Shown here: piece after piece, positions 47,549 to 57,540 of the stretch
Numbering within the stretch: the stretch's first letter is position 1
Layout: each line of letters begins with the position of its first letter
Source: Nitrospira sp.
GTDB taxonomy: Bacteria > Nitrospirota > Nitrospiria > Nitrospirales > Nitrospiraceae
Reading direction: 5' to 3'
Length of the DNA: 64,000 nucleotides
Assembly: GCA_019636835.1 (NCBI GenBank)
Contig: JAHBWU010000007.1
Span: 1 to 64,000, forward strand
Position numbers and translations under genes: made by a program
Notes under the pieces: model-generated
Databases searched by the model: none
Told to the model about the DNA's origin: nothing
What the model saw: only the letters and a program-made list of their open reading frames with translations

Positions 47549-47752
47549 GAATCACCCGCACCCAGCCAGAGGGTGAGCATTCAGTGGTTTATCTTACAGA
47601 GTTCCGGATGGACCCCGCAAGCGTTTTATTGTAAATTTCAACGGGTTATGTGCTTAGTCTGGATGAAGTTTCAGCAAGGTACCGGTCTTGCTATTCGCCG
47701 AGACCTGACATAGGATCGCTCCACGAAATTACGACTGAAATGAAAATCGCCG

Positions 47753-48427
47753 ATGGGTAGACCAGCTGGAAAACCGACGGGCATCTTCATCACGCTGGAA
47801 GGCGGTGAAGGAAGCGGAAAAACGACACAAGCTCGAAGACTGTGTGAACGGCTGACTGCGCAAGGCCTGGACGTGCTCCATACCAGAGAACCGGGAGGGA
47901 CGCTCCTCGCTGAACGTCTGCGGAGTATCCTGCTCGACAATTCGGGAGAAACCATCGCCCCGGAAACAGAAGCCTACCTCATTTTTGCTGCAAGACGCCA
48001 ACATGTGGATCACGTCATCAAACCTGCACTCGCACGCGGGATGACGGTTGTCTGCGATCGATTCTCAGACTCGACGATGGCCTATCAGGGGTACGGACGG
48101 GGGCTGGATCTACGAGCGTTGCGCACAATGAACGACTGGGCGACCGGGAAGCTTGCTCCCCAGCTCACGTTGCTCTTCGACGTCCCCGTCAGTGTCGGAC
48201 TCAGACGACGCCGTGGTGGCGCTGCCACTCAAAATCGACTCGACCGAGAAACGGAACGGTTCCACCGGAAAGTCCGTGCGGGATTTCACGCGTTGGCACG
48301 ACGAGAACCTCGACGCATCATAGTGATCAATTCTGCACAATCTCTGGAATCTGTCACGCAAACGGTAGAGGAACTGGTCATGACCCGGCTCAAGACCTAC
48401 CCTACACGGACATCGAAACGCCGATAG
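47753..48427 (+). CDS. tmk: thymidylate kinase
   Basis: 224 residues. The P-loop EGGEGSGKTTQARRL is near residues 13-27, the DR motif is HTREPGGTLLAERLRS, and CDRFSDSTMAYQGYGRG is the dTMP-binding signature. It phosphorylates dTMP to dTDP. It is three bases ahead of holB, a common pairing. Confidence 0.95.
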   Translation: MGRPAGKPTGIFITLEGGEGSGKTTQARRLCERLTAQGLDVLHTREPGGTLLAERLRSILLDNSGETIAPETEAYLIFAARRQHVDHVIKPALARGMTVVCDRFSDSTMAYQGYGRGLDLRALRTMNDWATGKLAPQLTLLFDVPVSVGLRRRRGGAATQNRLDRETERFHRKVRAGFHALARREPRRIIVINSAQSLESVTQTVEELVMTRLKTYPTRTSKRR

Positions 48428-48430
48428 CCT

Positions 48431-49459
48431 ATGCCTTTCGCCGATATTACAGGCCACGAACAACCCATCTCCCTACTTCAAGCGACCTTGTGCAATGGAC
48501 GCCTGGCCCATGCGTATCTGTTCTATGGCGAAACCAGGGTCGGAAAGTTGATGACCGCCGTGAGGCTGGCCCAAGCCCTCAACTGCGAGCAGTCCTCACA
48601 GACAGCGACTTACGACAGCTGTGGGCGTTGCCGATCTTGCCTGCAGATAGCCGCACGGACGCACCCGGATTACTTCGTCATCGAGCCCGACCCGAAAGCG
48701 GCGACACCGCAAATCAAAATCGAGCAAGTGCGGGAGATCGAACAACAGTTCGTCTATCGACCACTCGTCGGGGAACGGAAGATTTGCCTGATTGACGACG
48801 CGGACCGACTGACGATCGGTGCCGCCAATGCGCTCCTCAAGACCTTGGAAGAGCCTCCGGGTCACAGCCTCTTCATCCTGATCACCAGCCGGCTCCATGC
48901 GCTTCCGATCACCATTCGATCACGCTGCCAAACGCTCCGTTTCACGACGCCCGCCCGCACGCAAGTTGAAGCGGCATTGATACTCAAGCGGGAGCTGCCT
49001 CCTGCCGATGCCCGTTTCCTGGCGGTCTTCACCGATGGCCGTATCGGAGAAGCGCTCACGGTGGATGTAGGAGAAGTCCGCGCGCGACAACAAGAATGCC
49101 TGAATTTGGTGAAGCGGGAAGGCTTGACGTCGAGCGCGACCATCCTCTCTGCATCGGAAAGCTTGGCCAAGTCAGACCGTGGAGAAGAAACGCTCGCATG
49201 GCTCACGCGATGGATCCGTGATCTTGTCATCGTCATGGTGGACGGAGATCAGGATCAGATCCTTCACCTCGACCAACTCGCCGACCTGCAACGATATGCC
49301 CAGCGAGCGGACGTCGACACTCTCCTGACCCTCTTGAATGACATTGAGCGGACCGAGCAACAAGCCACGCGGCACGTGAACGTGCAGATGGCGCTAGAAA
49401 CGACGTTCCTTCGCCTGCGCGAAGCGCTTGGGCTTGTTCCAGCCGGAGCTGCAACCTAG
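48431..49459 (+). CDS. holB: DNA polymerase III subunit delta'
   Basis: 342 residues. The AAA+ fold has GETRVGKLMTAVRLAQALN in place of a strict Walker A, a zinc module CGRCRSCL and the Walker-B region ICLIDDADRLTIGAANALLK. SRC follows at the sensor-1 position (ITIRSRCQTLRF). The weak ATP site is normal for delta-prime, the clamp-loader stator. Confidence 0.93.
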   Translation: MPFADITGHEQPISLLQATLCNGRLAHAYLFYGETRVGKLMTAVRLAQALNCEQSSQTATYDSCGRCRSCLQIAARTHPDYFVIEPDPKAATPQIKIEQVREIEQQFVYRPLVGERKICLIDDADRLTIGAANALLKTLEEPPGHSLFILITSRLHALPITIRSRCQTLRFTTPARTQVEAALILKRELPPADARFLAVFTDGRIGEALTVDVGEVRARQQECLNLVKREGLTSSATILSASESLAKSDRGEETLAWLTRWIRDLVIVMVDGDQDQILHLDQLADLQRYAQRADVDTLLTLLNDIERTEQQATRHVNVQMALETTFLRLREALGLVPAGAAT

Positions 49460-49495
49460 CCAAGACCGCCGTCAACCTGTTATCTTGCCTTCGTG

Positions 49496-51466
49496 ATGAC
49501 GCAAGAGAACACCTTTTACATCACCACTCCCATCTATTACGTCAACGACGTTCCACATATCGGCCACGCCTACACTACCGTGGCGGCGGACGTGCTGGCG
49601 CGCTACTGGCGGCTGCGCGGCCGCGAGGTGTTTTTTCTCACCGGCCTCGATGAACATGGCCAGAAAGTGCAGCAGGCGGCCGCCAAAGCCGGTATCGACC
49701 CACAAGTCCACTGCGACAAGCTCGCGCCGCAATTTGAGACTCTCTGGAAAAAGCTGAACATTTCGAATAACGCCTTCATCAGGACGACGGATCCCGAGCA
49801 CAAATCCATCGTCCAACAATACCTTAATAAGCTCCACGACAAGCAGCTGATCTACAAGGATTCATACACCGGATGGTATTGCACCTTCGATGAACGGTTC
49901 TGGACCGAGAAAGACGTGGAGTCCGGACTCTGTCCGGACTGTAAGCGTCCCGTCGAACAGCTCAGCGAGCACAACTACTTCTTCAAGATGGGGCAGTATC
50001 AGGACCGCTTGATCGAGTACATCAAGACACATCCAGACTTTATCCGCCCTGAGTCGCGGCGCAACGAAGTCCTCGGCTTCTTACAAACCCAAAAACTTGG
50101 AGACCTTTCGATCTCCCGTCCGAAGTCCAGGCTCTCCTGGGGCATCGAACTGCCATTCGATAACAACTATGTGACCTACGTCTGGTTCGATGCTTTGGTC
50201 AACTACATATCCGCCTTGGAATACCTCCCCCGTGGAAACCCAGCGAGCAACCGATTCTGGCCGGCCAATGTCCACCTGGTTGGGAAGGATATCTTGACGA
50301 CACATGCCGTCTATTGGTCCACGATGTTGATGGCGTTGAACCTTCCGTTACCAGAGACCATCTTCGCTCATGGCTGGTGGACCGTGGATGGCGAGAAGAT
50401 GTCGAAGAGCCGCGGCAACGTCGTCGATCCTAACAAGATGATCGACGAATTCGGCGCAGATGCATTTCGGTATTTCTTATTGAGAGAGGTGCCCTTCGGG
50501 CAGGATGGAGACTTCTCGCTTACCGGAATGGTCACACGAATCAATAGCGATCTTGCCAATGGTCTGGGCAATCTTTTGAGTCGTACACTGACCCTCATCG
50601 AACGGACGCAAGCAGGGTTGCTGCCGGCTCCGGGACCGATTAGACCAGCAGAGCGAGAACTGGAACAAGCGACGGTGTCTCTCTTGAACGAAGTGTTGCC
50701 GCGCCACCTTGAACAGTTGGAATTTAATCGGGCGCTCGAAGCCATTTGGCACGTCGTGCAACTTGCCAATCAGTATGTCGACAAAACTGCGCCATGGACA
50801 TTGGCCAAGAATGCGAGCGACGCTGAAACACTCCGGACGGTCCTCTACACCATGGCAGAGACCCTCCGCTGCCTCAGCCTAGCTGCCTACTCAATAATGC
50901 CGAATAGCGCGCAGTCTATCTATTCGCAACTTGGCATTTCGGTTGAATTCACGAGCCCTTTGCTGAAAAACAAGATCGAATGGGGTGGCCTGAAACCTGG
51001 CACCCTCATCCATAAAGGACCGTCGCTTTTCCCCCGCATCGAATCAAAACCAGGAGCAAGACCAGTGACCGAATCATCAGTGCCTTCACAACCAATCGCT
51101 GCAACACCCACACTCACAACCACTCCAACACCACCGACTCCACCGCACATCACCATCGACGAATTCATGAAGATACAGCTCAAGACGGCGAAGGTGCTCT
51201 CCGCCGAGCGGGTGCCCAAATCGGAGAAGTTGATCAAGCTCCAAGTGTCCCTCGGCGCCGAACAACGCCAGATCGTTGCCGGCATCGGCAAGAAGTACGA
51301 GCCGGATGCCCTGGTCGGCAAAACCATCGTGATCGTGGCCAACTTGAAGCCGGCCAAGCTCATGGGCATTGAATCGCAGGGCATGGTACTCGCGGCAGGT
51401 GATACCGATGTACGCGGGCTGCTCACGATTCAGGAAGAAGTCGATCCCGGCACCAAGGTGAAATGA
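49496..51466 (+). CDS. metG: methionyl-tRNA synthetase with C-terminal tRNA-binding domain
   Basis: 656 residues. The class I HIGH motif is in VPHIGHAYTTVAADV, a CPDC zinc-knuckle part follows, and KMSKSRGNVVDPNKM is the KMSKS loop. A Pro/Thr-rich linker near residues 530-550 leads to an EMAP/Trbp111-like domain (KTAKVLSAERVPKSEKLIKL). The true start is probably the ATG at 49496, one codon after a GTG. Confidence 0.96.
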   Translation: MTQENTFYITTPIYYVNDVPHIGHAYTTVAADVLARYWRLRGREVFFLTGLDEHGQKVQQAAAKAGIDPQVHCDKLAPQFETLWKKLNISNNAFIRTTDPEHKSIVQQYLNKLHDKQLIYKDSYTGWYCTFDERFWTEKDVESGLCPDCKRPVEQLSEHNYFFKMGQYQDRLIEYIKTHPDFIRPESRRNEVLGFLQTQKLGDLSISRPKSRLSWGIELPFDNNYVTYVWFDALVNYISALEYLPRGNPASNRFWPANVHLVGKDILTTHAVYWSTMLMALNLPLPETIFAHGWWTVDGEKMSKSRGNVVDPNKMIDEFGADAFRYFLLREVPFGQDGDFSLTGMVTRINSDLANGLGNLLSRTLTLIERTQAGLLPAPGPIRPAERELEQATVSLLNEVLPRHLEQLEFNRALEAIWHVVQLANQYVDKTAPWTLAKNASDAETLRTVLYTMAETLRCLSLAAYSIMPNSAQSIYSQLGISVEFTSPLLKNKIEWGGLKPGTLIHKGPSLFPRIESKPGARPVTESSVPSQPIAATPTLTTTPTPPTPPHITIDEFMKIQLKTAKVLSAERVPKSEKLIKLQVSLGAEQRQIVAGIGKKYEPDALVGKTIVIVANLKPAKLMGIESQGMVLAAGDTDVRGLLTIQEEVDPGTKVK

Positions 51467-52317
51467 CGCGATCTTCTTCCGTCCCGGTCGGACTGATTTT
51501 CACGCTCCCCTTGCTCCCCTGCTTTCTGACGCCCGCCACAAGCCAAGTCCTCGCTGATTCATCGCTCAACGGTCCCCAGCTAACGACGGTACTCGTGCGG
51601 GTCGTCGCGCAGGGGGCGATGGTGTTGGGCCGCGAAGTCGGTGGGGCGCGCGTAGCGATTACTGATGTCGCGAGCGGCCACATTTTGGCGACCGGCCTGC
51701 AGCAGGGCGAAGCGGGAGATCAGAATCACATCATGCGTACCCCCCATCTGATGGAAGAGCCGATCTACAGCTCTCGTCCTTCTGCCGCCTTCACCACCAC
51801 GTTGGAGCTACAGAAACCGACGTTAGTGGAGATCTCCGCTGAAGGGCCACTCGCCTATCCCGCCGCATTACAGAAGACCAGCCAAACCTTGTTGTTGATC
51901 CCGGGACAAGACCTGACGAACGACGGCATCGTCCTACATCTCCATGGCTACCTGGTTCAGATCGAATGGCCCAAGCCACGCGAGGCATTGATCGCAAAAG
52001 ACGATGTGACACTCAGAGCCTCAGTCCGAACCCTGTCCGGCTCATTGGTCCGCCCCCATGGGGATTGGGACTCGCGGAAGATCCGTATTTATGGAGAGGT
52101 GTTGATCGGGGACCGAATCATCGAGCGACTACAACTGTTTTATGAAGAAGGGAGCCGTACCTTCGAAGCGCCGTTCTTCGTGCCGCCGTCGAAGGAGGTT
52201 CCCGACGGGATCAAGCTCCGAGTGATTGCGACGGACATGTCTACCGGCAATTCAGGAATGGATCAAGCCAACTATCCGGTGTTCAGCGAGCGTCTCCCGC
52301 CCAAATCCGTTCGGTAG
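51463..52317 (+). CDS. secreted protein, unknown function
   Basis: 284 residues with a signal peptide (VGLIFTLPLLPCFLTPATSQ). The mature part is beta-rich with no catalytic motif I recognise. Its ATG overlaps the metG stop by four bases (ATGA). I would call it a periplasmic or exported protein and go no further. Confidence 0.7.
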   Translation: MTRSSSVPVGLIFTLPLLPCFLTPATSQVLADSSLNGPQLTTVLVRVVAQGAMVLGREVGGARVAITDVASGHILATGLQQGEAGDQNHIMRTPHLMEEPIYSSRPSAAFTTTLELQKPTLVEISAEGPLAYPAALQKTSQTLLLIPGQDLTNDGIVLHLHGYLVQIEWPKPREALIAKDDVTLRASVRTLSGSLVRPHGDWDSRKIRIYGEVLIGDRIIERLQLFYEEGSRTFEAPFFVPPSKEVPDGIKLRVIATDMSTGNSGMDQANYPVFSERLPPKSVR

Positions 52318-52391
52318 CCGGCTCCAACTTCTTTGATAGAAACCTTCAGCAAGGCTTGCCGCATCGCGTTCCCCATGCGAAACTGTCATTG

Positions 52392-53330
52392 ATGACAGCA
52401 CTGGCTTCGTATGCACACCTCCGATCCCGGCTCCAGCTGGCCTTGGCCGTCAATGCCGTGATCATCGCGGCTGAGTTTGTCGGCGGCTGGCTCCTTAACA
52501 GCATCGGGCTCATGAGCGACGCCGGCCACAATCTCGTCGATCAAGGGGCGCTTTTTCTGGCACTGTATGCCCATCTCCTCACCGCGCGCCCAGCTTCGGA
52601 AAGCCGAACCTTCGGCTACCATCGTGCCGGCATCATCGCGGCTTTTCTCAACAGTTTTATCCTCCTGGTGACCGCGCTCGGCATCGCGCTCGTCGGCGTG
52701 AAGCGACTCCTGCAACCGGTTCCCATCGACGGTGGATGGGTGATGGCGGTCGCGGCCGTCAGTTTCGTGGCCAATCTCGGAATCGCTCTGTTGCTTCAGC
52801 AAGGAGCAAAAGACGATCTGAACATCCGGAGCGCATTCTGGCACATGGTAGGAGACGCGTGGGTCTCGCTCGGCGTGATTGTCAGCGGGGGGGCCATTTT
52901 CCTGACAGGCTGGACCGTCCTGGATCCGCTCGTAAGTTTGCTGGTGGTCGGCGCGATCGTTCGAGGAGCCTGGCCGATCTTCAAAGAATCGATGGAAGTC
53001 TTACTGGAATCGACACCGCCAGGCATCAGCGCCTCCCATGTCGCAGCCACGATGGAAGCCGTTCCCGGCGTCAGGAACGTGCATGATCTGCACATTTGGG
53101 CGGTCGAACCACGCTTGGTCATGCTCACCAGCCACGTCATGATCGAACATCATCGCACCCCGTTGGAGTTGCTGCAGTTGATTCAGAACCGGATCACGAC
53201 GGATTTCGGCATCAAACACATGACCATTCAACTGGAAACCGAGTGTTGCGATCCCGACGACATCCACTGCGATCTTCGGAAACTGACCGGGCACCACCAC
53301 GAAACACACACCTTCGCGCACCATCATTGA
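52392..53330 (+). CDS. cation diffusion facilitator (zinc/cobalt exporter family)
   Basis: About 312 residues with six membrane helices. SDAGHNLVDQGALFLALYAH in helix 2 carries the metal-binding Asp/His pattern. A cytoplasmic ferredoxin-like C-terminal domain ends in a His-rich tail (GHHHETHTFAHHH). It should export divalent metal against protons. ATG 52392 is preferred over a TTG at 52356, although neither has a strong ribosome site. Confidence 0.9.
   Translation: MTALASYAHLRSRLQLALAVNAVIIAAEFVGGWLLNSIGLMSDAGHNLVDQGALFLALYAHLLTARPASESRTFGYHRAGIIAAFLNSFILLVTALGIALVGVKRLLQPVPIDGGWVMAVAAVSFVANLGIALLLQQGAKDDLNIRSAFWHMVGDAWVSLGVIVSGGAIFLTGWTVLDPLVSLLVVGAIVRGAWPIFKESMEVLLESTPPGISASHVAATMEAVPGVRNVHDLHIWAVEPRLVMLTSHVMIEHHRTPLELLQLIQNRITTDFGIKHMTIQLETECCDPDDIHCDLRKLTGHHHETHTFAHHH
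53164..53191 (+). repeat. direct repeat, copy 1 (inside CDF gene)
   Basis: This 28-base stretch beginning TGGAGTTGCTGCAGTTGAT matches 54103-54130 at 26 of 28 positions. The two copies flank the MNT-HEPN pair. Confidence 0.7.
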
Positions 53331-53419
53331 CCGTTCCACTCGTTCCAGACATCGCGTCCCGTCTCACTGAGCTGGACGACGCAGGTTGACATCATCGCCA
53401 GAACCGATACACTGAGCCT

Positions 53420-53728
53420 ATGATTTCTCAGGAGCTTGTCGCTCGACCACGACAAATTGCACAAGAGGTCGAGAAGCTTGCTCGATACATCCTGGGCACT
53501 GAGGTTGACGTCATTTGGTTTGGTTCGTGGCCCAAAGGTACGGCTCACGCCCACGCCGACATCGACATTGCTGTCTCCGGGTCCACGGCATTTCCCCCTG
53601 AACGACTCGCCGAACTCCGCGCCGCAATCGAGGATCTGGCGACGCTGCATGAAATCGACATCGTTGATCTACACACTGTCGATGAACGATTCAAACAAGA
53701 GATTCTCCGCCATGGACTCCGCTTATGA
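53420..53728 (+). CDS. mntA: MntA-like nucleotidyltransferase antitoxin
   Basis: 102 residues of the minimal-nucleotidyltransferase fold. GSWPKGTAHAHADIDIAV fits GS-x10-D-x-D, the signature of type VII MntA antitoxins. Such enzymes inactivate the HepT RNase by adenylylating it. The next gene overlaps by four bases. The promoter was not identified. Confidence 0.85.
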   Translation: MISQELVARPRQIAQEVEKLARYILGTEVDVIWFGSWPKGTAHAHADIDIAVSGSTAFPPERLAELRAAIEDLATLHEIDIVDLHTVDERFKQEILRHGLRL

Positions 53729-54099
53729 CCACACGACTCGACAGCTTCGCCACGGCCATCACGCGTTTCAGCGAAGCCCTCATCGCTCCCGTGAACGATC
53801 TCACCCGCGACGCCGCCATCCAACGGTTTGAATTTTGCTTTGAGTTGGCCTGGAAGGTGATTCAAGAACGGGCACGGGCGGAAGGACTCGACTGTCAATC
53901 CCCGAAAGGCTGCCTCAAGCTGGCTTACAAAAACAGTTGGATCAACGATGAAACCGGGTGGCTCGCCATGCTTGAAGATCGAAACCGCACCGCCCATACG
54001 TATGACGAAACACTCGCCAAAGATGTGTATCGCCGCCTTCCCGCCCATCTGCCGCTGCTGCAGGCATTGAACACCTACCTGCAAAATACGCGGACATAG
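53725..54099 (+). CDS. hepT: HepT-like HEPN toxin
   Basis: 124 residues of all-helical HEPN fold. RNRTAHTY fits R-x4-H-x-Y, the catalytic and target motif of HepT RNases. RFEFCFELAWKVIQERARAE is the usual core helix of the nucleotidyltransferase-substrate-binding family. It forms an operon with the MntA-like gene through an ATGA overlap. As a HEPN/MNT pair it may act in phage defence or stress. Confidence 0.85.
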   Translation: MTTRLDSFATAITRFSEALIAPVNDLTRDAAIQRFEFCFELAWKVIQERARAEGLDCQSPKGCLKLAYKNSWINDETGWLAMLEDRNRTAHTYDETLAKDVYRRLPAHLPLLQALNTYLQNTRT

Positions 54100-54102
54100 G
54101 GC

Positions 54103-54130
54103 TGGAGTTGCTGCAGTTGATCGAGAACCG
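54103..54130 (+). repeat. direct repeat, copy 2 (after hepT)
   Basis: Second copy of the 28-base repeat of 53164-53191 (26 of 28 identical), beginning four bases after the hepT-like gene. It is outside any gene here. The 54131-54183 gap holds nothing else I recognise. Confidence 0.7.
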
Positions 54131-54183
54131 AACGCTAAAGCAAGCGATCAATGTACTAGCGGAGACTGCTACAGCACGGCTTC

Positions 54184-57100
54184 TTAAGAAATGCTCAAAG
54201 CTTCGCTGCAAACAATCTTTGGTGTTGGGTGAGTGAGCGAGGAGTCTTGGCGATCCACACAAGACCGCATGTTGTGTTGGGTGAAGAGATTGGCCAGCGT
54301 CTTTAAAAGGGCCTCGCCGGTTACGCCGTTACGACGTAAAAGATTCAATTCTTTATTGATGGCCTTTGTCACACGCCCACGGAAAGCCTTTTCCAGTACA
54401 TTGATTTGAGCCTTGATGTCTTCATCTGTCGTGACGCCGAATAAGAGGCGCATTTCGCGCAGAATGTATCGCTGCCCGGAAGACAAGCCAAGAGTGAGCG
54501 CTCGCTCAGCCTGCCGATGTTTCACTTCTTCGGCAAACAACTGCTTCACGCGCGTCACCGTTGCATTGTAGCCGGCGGGCAATGCTGATCCGGTTAGTTC
54601 ATGCCCACACTTCAGCGCGCCCAGGATACGCGGAATATCTCGTGATATAACTCCCCCCTGCTCGTCCAACAAAAATAATTGCTGATACCCTTTGATGTCT
54701 GTGTCTTCCGGGTATGAAGCCTCGCAAAAGACATAGGTACCTTTGTGAGAGGAAGGCTTGACCGTCCGGATGCCATCCCGAAGCGTTGCAATCCGTTCAT
54801 ATTCCGATGGATCATCCTTTCGCAACTGGCGCAGGATCTCTTCCGCTTCGTTTAAATCCAGGAATTCCTCTTCTTCCTCGTAGAGACCCAATTGTGCCCC
54901 GCGCTTCTCATAAATCGCGTACATCGCCTCTTCGTTCAGCTGCTCGCTCTTATCCAGGATCGCGGCGTCTTCTCCTATCGTGTCGTGGATTTCCTGAATG
55001 CGATTCCGAAGCTTCAGCTTCAGCCCCAAATTCTGTTCAAGACCTGTCTCCGGCAAAAAGTTATATCCATAAATGACGTCATGATCGCTCCCAATACGAT
55101 CAATCCGCCCAAATCGCTGAATCAAACGAACCGGATTCCAATGCAGGTCGTAATTGATGATCTTATCGCAGTCTTGCAGATTCAGCCCCTCCGCAAACAC
55201 ATCGGTGGCTACAAGGGTCATCAGTTCAGATTTTCCTGATGCCAAGTGGTATTCCGGGTTGGCTTTGGGAGCGAAGCGCCCGGCCATCCGCGCCTTGCTC
55301 TTGTCACCGCTGTAGATCACATCAATGTCATCTCGCTTGCCATCTGGATTTAGATTCTCGTACAGGTAGCGCGCCGAACCGGCATACTGCGTGAAAATCA
55401 ATCGCTTGCCGTCTTTCAGAGGCTTCTCGGACAATTTTCTTTTGAGTGTTTGCAGCTTGGCATCTTGTGTTGGGGTAATCGGCTCTACCAATTGAAGAAT
55501 TTCACTCAGCATCCGAATGTCGTGCGCGAGGTGCTCTTCGAGTTTTCCAAGGTCGAAGTGTGCCGCATCGTACCGATGAGCGACTTCTCGCAAGGCCTCC
55601 ATCAAGTCCATTTCCTCCGGATCATCCGCCTCGTACAGCAGCGTTTGGGCGTCTTCCCCGGCCGGCACAATCCCCTGCTGTAATGCCGCGACAAAGGTGC
55701 GGTGTATATTCAGCAACCGCCGTACTGTTTCCCTGAAGGCATACACGCTCGATTCGAATCGTTTGAACAGCAAGATCCGAATGAGCCCTCGCAAGTTTGA
55801 TCCGGCACGTTGCAGATTCGTATAGGGTTCCTGGCGCTGCTTGTCCTTGATCACGTAGTGCCAAAGCCCATACCTGGCATAGGTGAGTTCACCTTCCGCA
55901 GGCTTAGCCGGTCGTCCTTTTGAAGCTTTGCCTAAATAACCCCGCAACGTCTGGTACAACCCCTGATAGGTCTCCTCGATGCTGTACTCGATCGTTTCCA
56001 GTTCTCTTTTAGGGAAGAACTGATGCCGCCCACCTACGAGCACATAGGCTCGTTTGACTCCGGTTACATATTCGTGAAACCGTGAGCTATCCACCGGCTC
56101 GTGGGTTGTCTCATCCCGACCGTACCAGCGCAGAATGTGATTTCTGGTCCGACGGATGAGAATATGGGCCAGCAGGTCGGGCAATTTTTTTTGCCCTCTT
56201 TCGACCAGACGGAAGTACTCTTTGAGGTTCGGCGGATCGACTGGAAGATCAGTTTTATCGTCTTGATGAAACAGTTTGATCTGGTGATACACATCCCATG
56301 AGCTTTTGTTGCGCGGCGTCGCCGTCAGAAAACAGCATCGTTTGCCCGTCGCCAGGAACTCTTGCACCACTTTATATCGCTGTGTATCCGGAGAACGAAC
56401 ATTGTGGCTCTCATCGATCAGCAGAAAGTCTCGATCGCGATACTTGTCATCTTTGAGTAGAAGATTCGCACTGGCACCGTTTTCGCGCAGATAGCCCATC
56501 GAAAGAATCTGCGCATGAAGGTCATAGACCGCGTTGTAGCGTTCCCACATCTCGACGAGAGGGGCCGGGCAGATGATGAGCGGTCGCGCATGGTCTGTTC
56601 GCTCGAAATGTTTCACAATAGCCGCCCCGATATAGGATTTTCCAAGACCGACGACATCGGCAACGAATGTCCCGCCGTGATCCCGAATATTCTGAACCGC
56701 TTGCCGGACGGCTACTTTCTGAAAGTCGGCTAACTTCTTGGTAATCTCATCATCCCAGAGAATGTCCTTGTCGTCGGTCCCCTCCAACCGATCCTTGACC
56801 AGCGCATAGAGCGTCTTCATATAAATGTCGTATGGACGGACCGTAGCAACAGCCCACGACTGTTGCATCTCTTGCATGAGGACTGCATCAAAGTCTTCAG
56901 CTTCCTTCCAGAGTTCGTCGAACCACCGTCCGAGTTCTGCATGATTGTCATTTCCCTGCACAACCACATTGAGTTCGGTGTTATGAGTGACCCCGGATAA
57001 GGTCAAGTTGGATGACCCGACAATAGCGATCCCTTTCTCATGGCGGGCGATCGGCTGCCCGCGCTCATCAAAGACCGTTCCATAGTCAAAGATATATGCC

Positions 57101-57540
57101 TTCGCGTGCATCCGGCCTTTCGTGTAGACCTTCACTTTAAGCTGTTTCTCCTCGATCATTCGCACCAGCGTCTTAACAAGCGTCTCGCTCTCGTCCGTTT
57201 GATCCATCACTTCCATCGATAGGCGGAGATTCTTAGCGGTCTCACCGACCATCTGCTTTCCATCCGTCCGCCTTGGATATTTCTGGGATTCAGCCGTCTC
57301 AGCTACCATCTCTAGTCGACGGTATCCTTCAGCAAGTTGTTCCAAAGTCTCTCGATTAGTCGTGTTTCCTATGAGGAGGCGCAGTTCCTTTACCTGGGCG
57401 AGCTGCTGGGCAATGCTGGTCAAGCCGGAAAGAAAGAAATAGCCGACGGCGAATCGAGCACTGTCGGTAGAACTGAGGATACGGTTGATGTGATCCACCA
57501 ATCGCTCCTCACGGTTATCGATGATGTCATGCAAGGGCAT
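54184..57540 (-). CDS. PLD-nuclease / SNF2-family helicase fusion
   Basis: 1118 residues. An N-terminal phospholipase-D-type domain has HAK (145-147) and GSSNLT (175-180), the single HKD half-site seen in PLD nucleases. A superfamily 2 helicase follows: VVGLGKS (296-302), DESH (375-378), TATPRN (about 405) and the second lobe with DVFAEGLNLQDC and QRFGRIDRIGS (808-818). The last 250 residues are helical and unassigned. Its ATG overlaps the methyltransferase stop (TAATG), so the two are translated together. It should move along and cut DNA lacking the partner's methylation; that is inference. Confidence 0.87.
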   Translation of the reverse strand: MPLHDIIDNREERLVDHINRILSSTDSARFAVGYFFLSGLTSIAQQLAQVKELRLLIGNTTNRETLEQLAEGYRRLEMVAETAESQKYPRRTDGKQMVGETAKNLRLSMEVMDQTDESETLVKTLVRMIEEKQLKVKVYTKGRMHAKAYIFDYGTVFDERGQPIARHEKGIAIVGSSNLTLSGVTHNTELNVVVQGNDNHAELGRWFDELWKEAEDFDAVLMQEMQQSWAVATVRPYDIYMKTLYALVKDRLEGTDDKDILWDDEITKKLADFQKVAVRQAVQNIRDHGGTFVADVVGLGKSYIGAAIVKHFERTDHARPLIICPAPLVEMWERYNAVYDLHAQILSMGYLRENGASANLLLKDDKYRDRDFLLIDESHNVRSPDTQRYKVVQEFLATGKRCCFLTATPRNKSSWDVYHQIKLFHQDDKTDLPVDPPNLKEYFRLVERGQKKLPDLLAHILIRRTRNHILRWYGRDETTHEPVDSSRFHEYVTGVKRAYVLVGGRHQFFPKRELETIEYSIEETYQGLYQTLRGYLGKASKGRPAKPAEGELTYARYGLWHYVIKDKQRQEPYTNLQRAGSNLRGLIRILLFKRFESSVYAFRETVRRLLNIHRTFVAALQQGIVPAGEDAQTLLYEADDPEEMDLMEALREVAHRYDAAHFDLGKLEEHLAHDIRMLSEILQLVEPITPTQDAKLQTLKRKLSEKPLKDGKRLIFTQYAGSARYLYENLNPDGKRDDIDVIYSGDKSKARMAGRFAPKANPEYHLASGKSELMTLVATDVFAEGLNLQDCDKIINYDLHWNPVRLIQRFGRIDRIGSDHDVIYGYNFLPETGLEQNLGLKLKLRNRIQEIHDTIGEDAAILDKSEQLNEEAMYAIYEKRGAQLGLYEEEEEFLDLNEAEEILRQLRKDDPSEYERIATLRDGIRTVKPSSHKGTYVFCEASYPEDTDIKGYQQLFLLDEQGGVISRDIPRILGALKCGHELTGSALPAGYNATVTRVKQLFAEEVKHRQAERALTLGLSSGQRYILREMRLLFGVTTDEDIKAQINVLEKAFRGRVTKAINKELNLLRRNGVTGEALLKTLANLFTQHNMRSCVDRQDSSLTHPTPKIVCSEALSIS

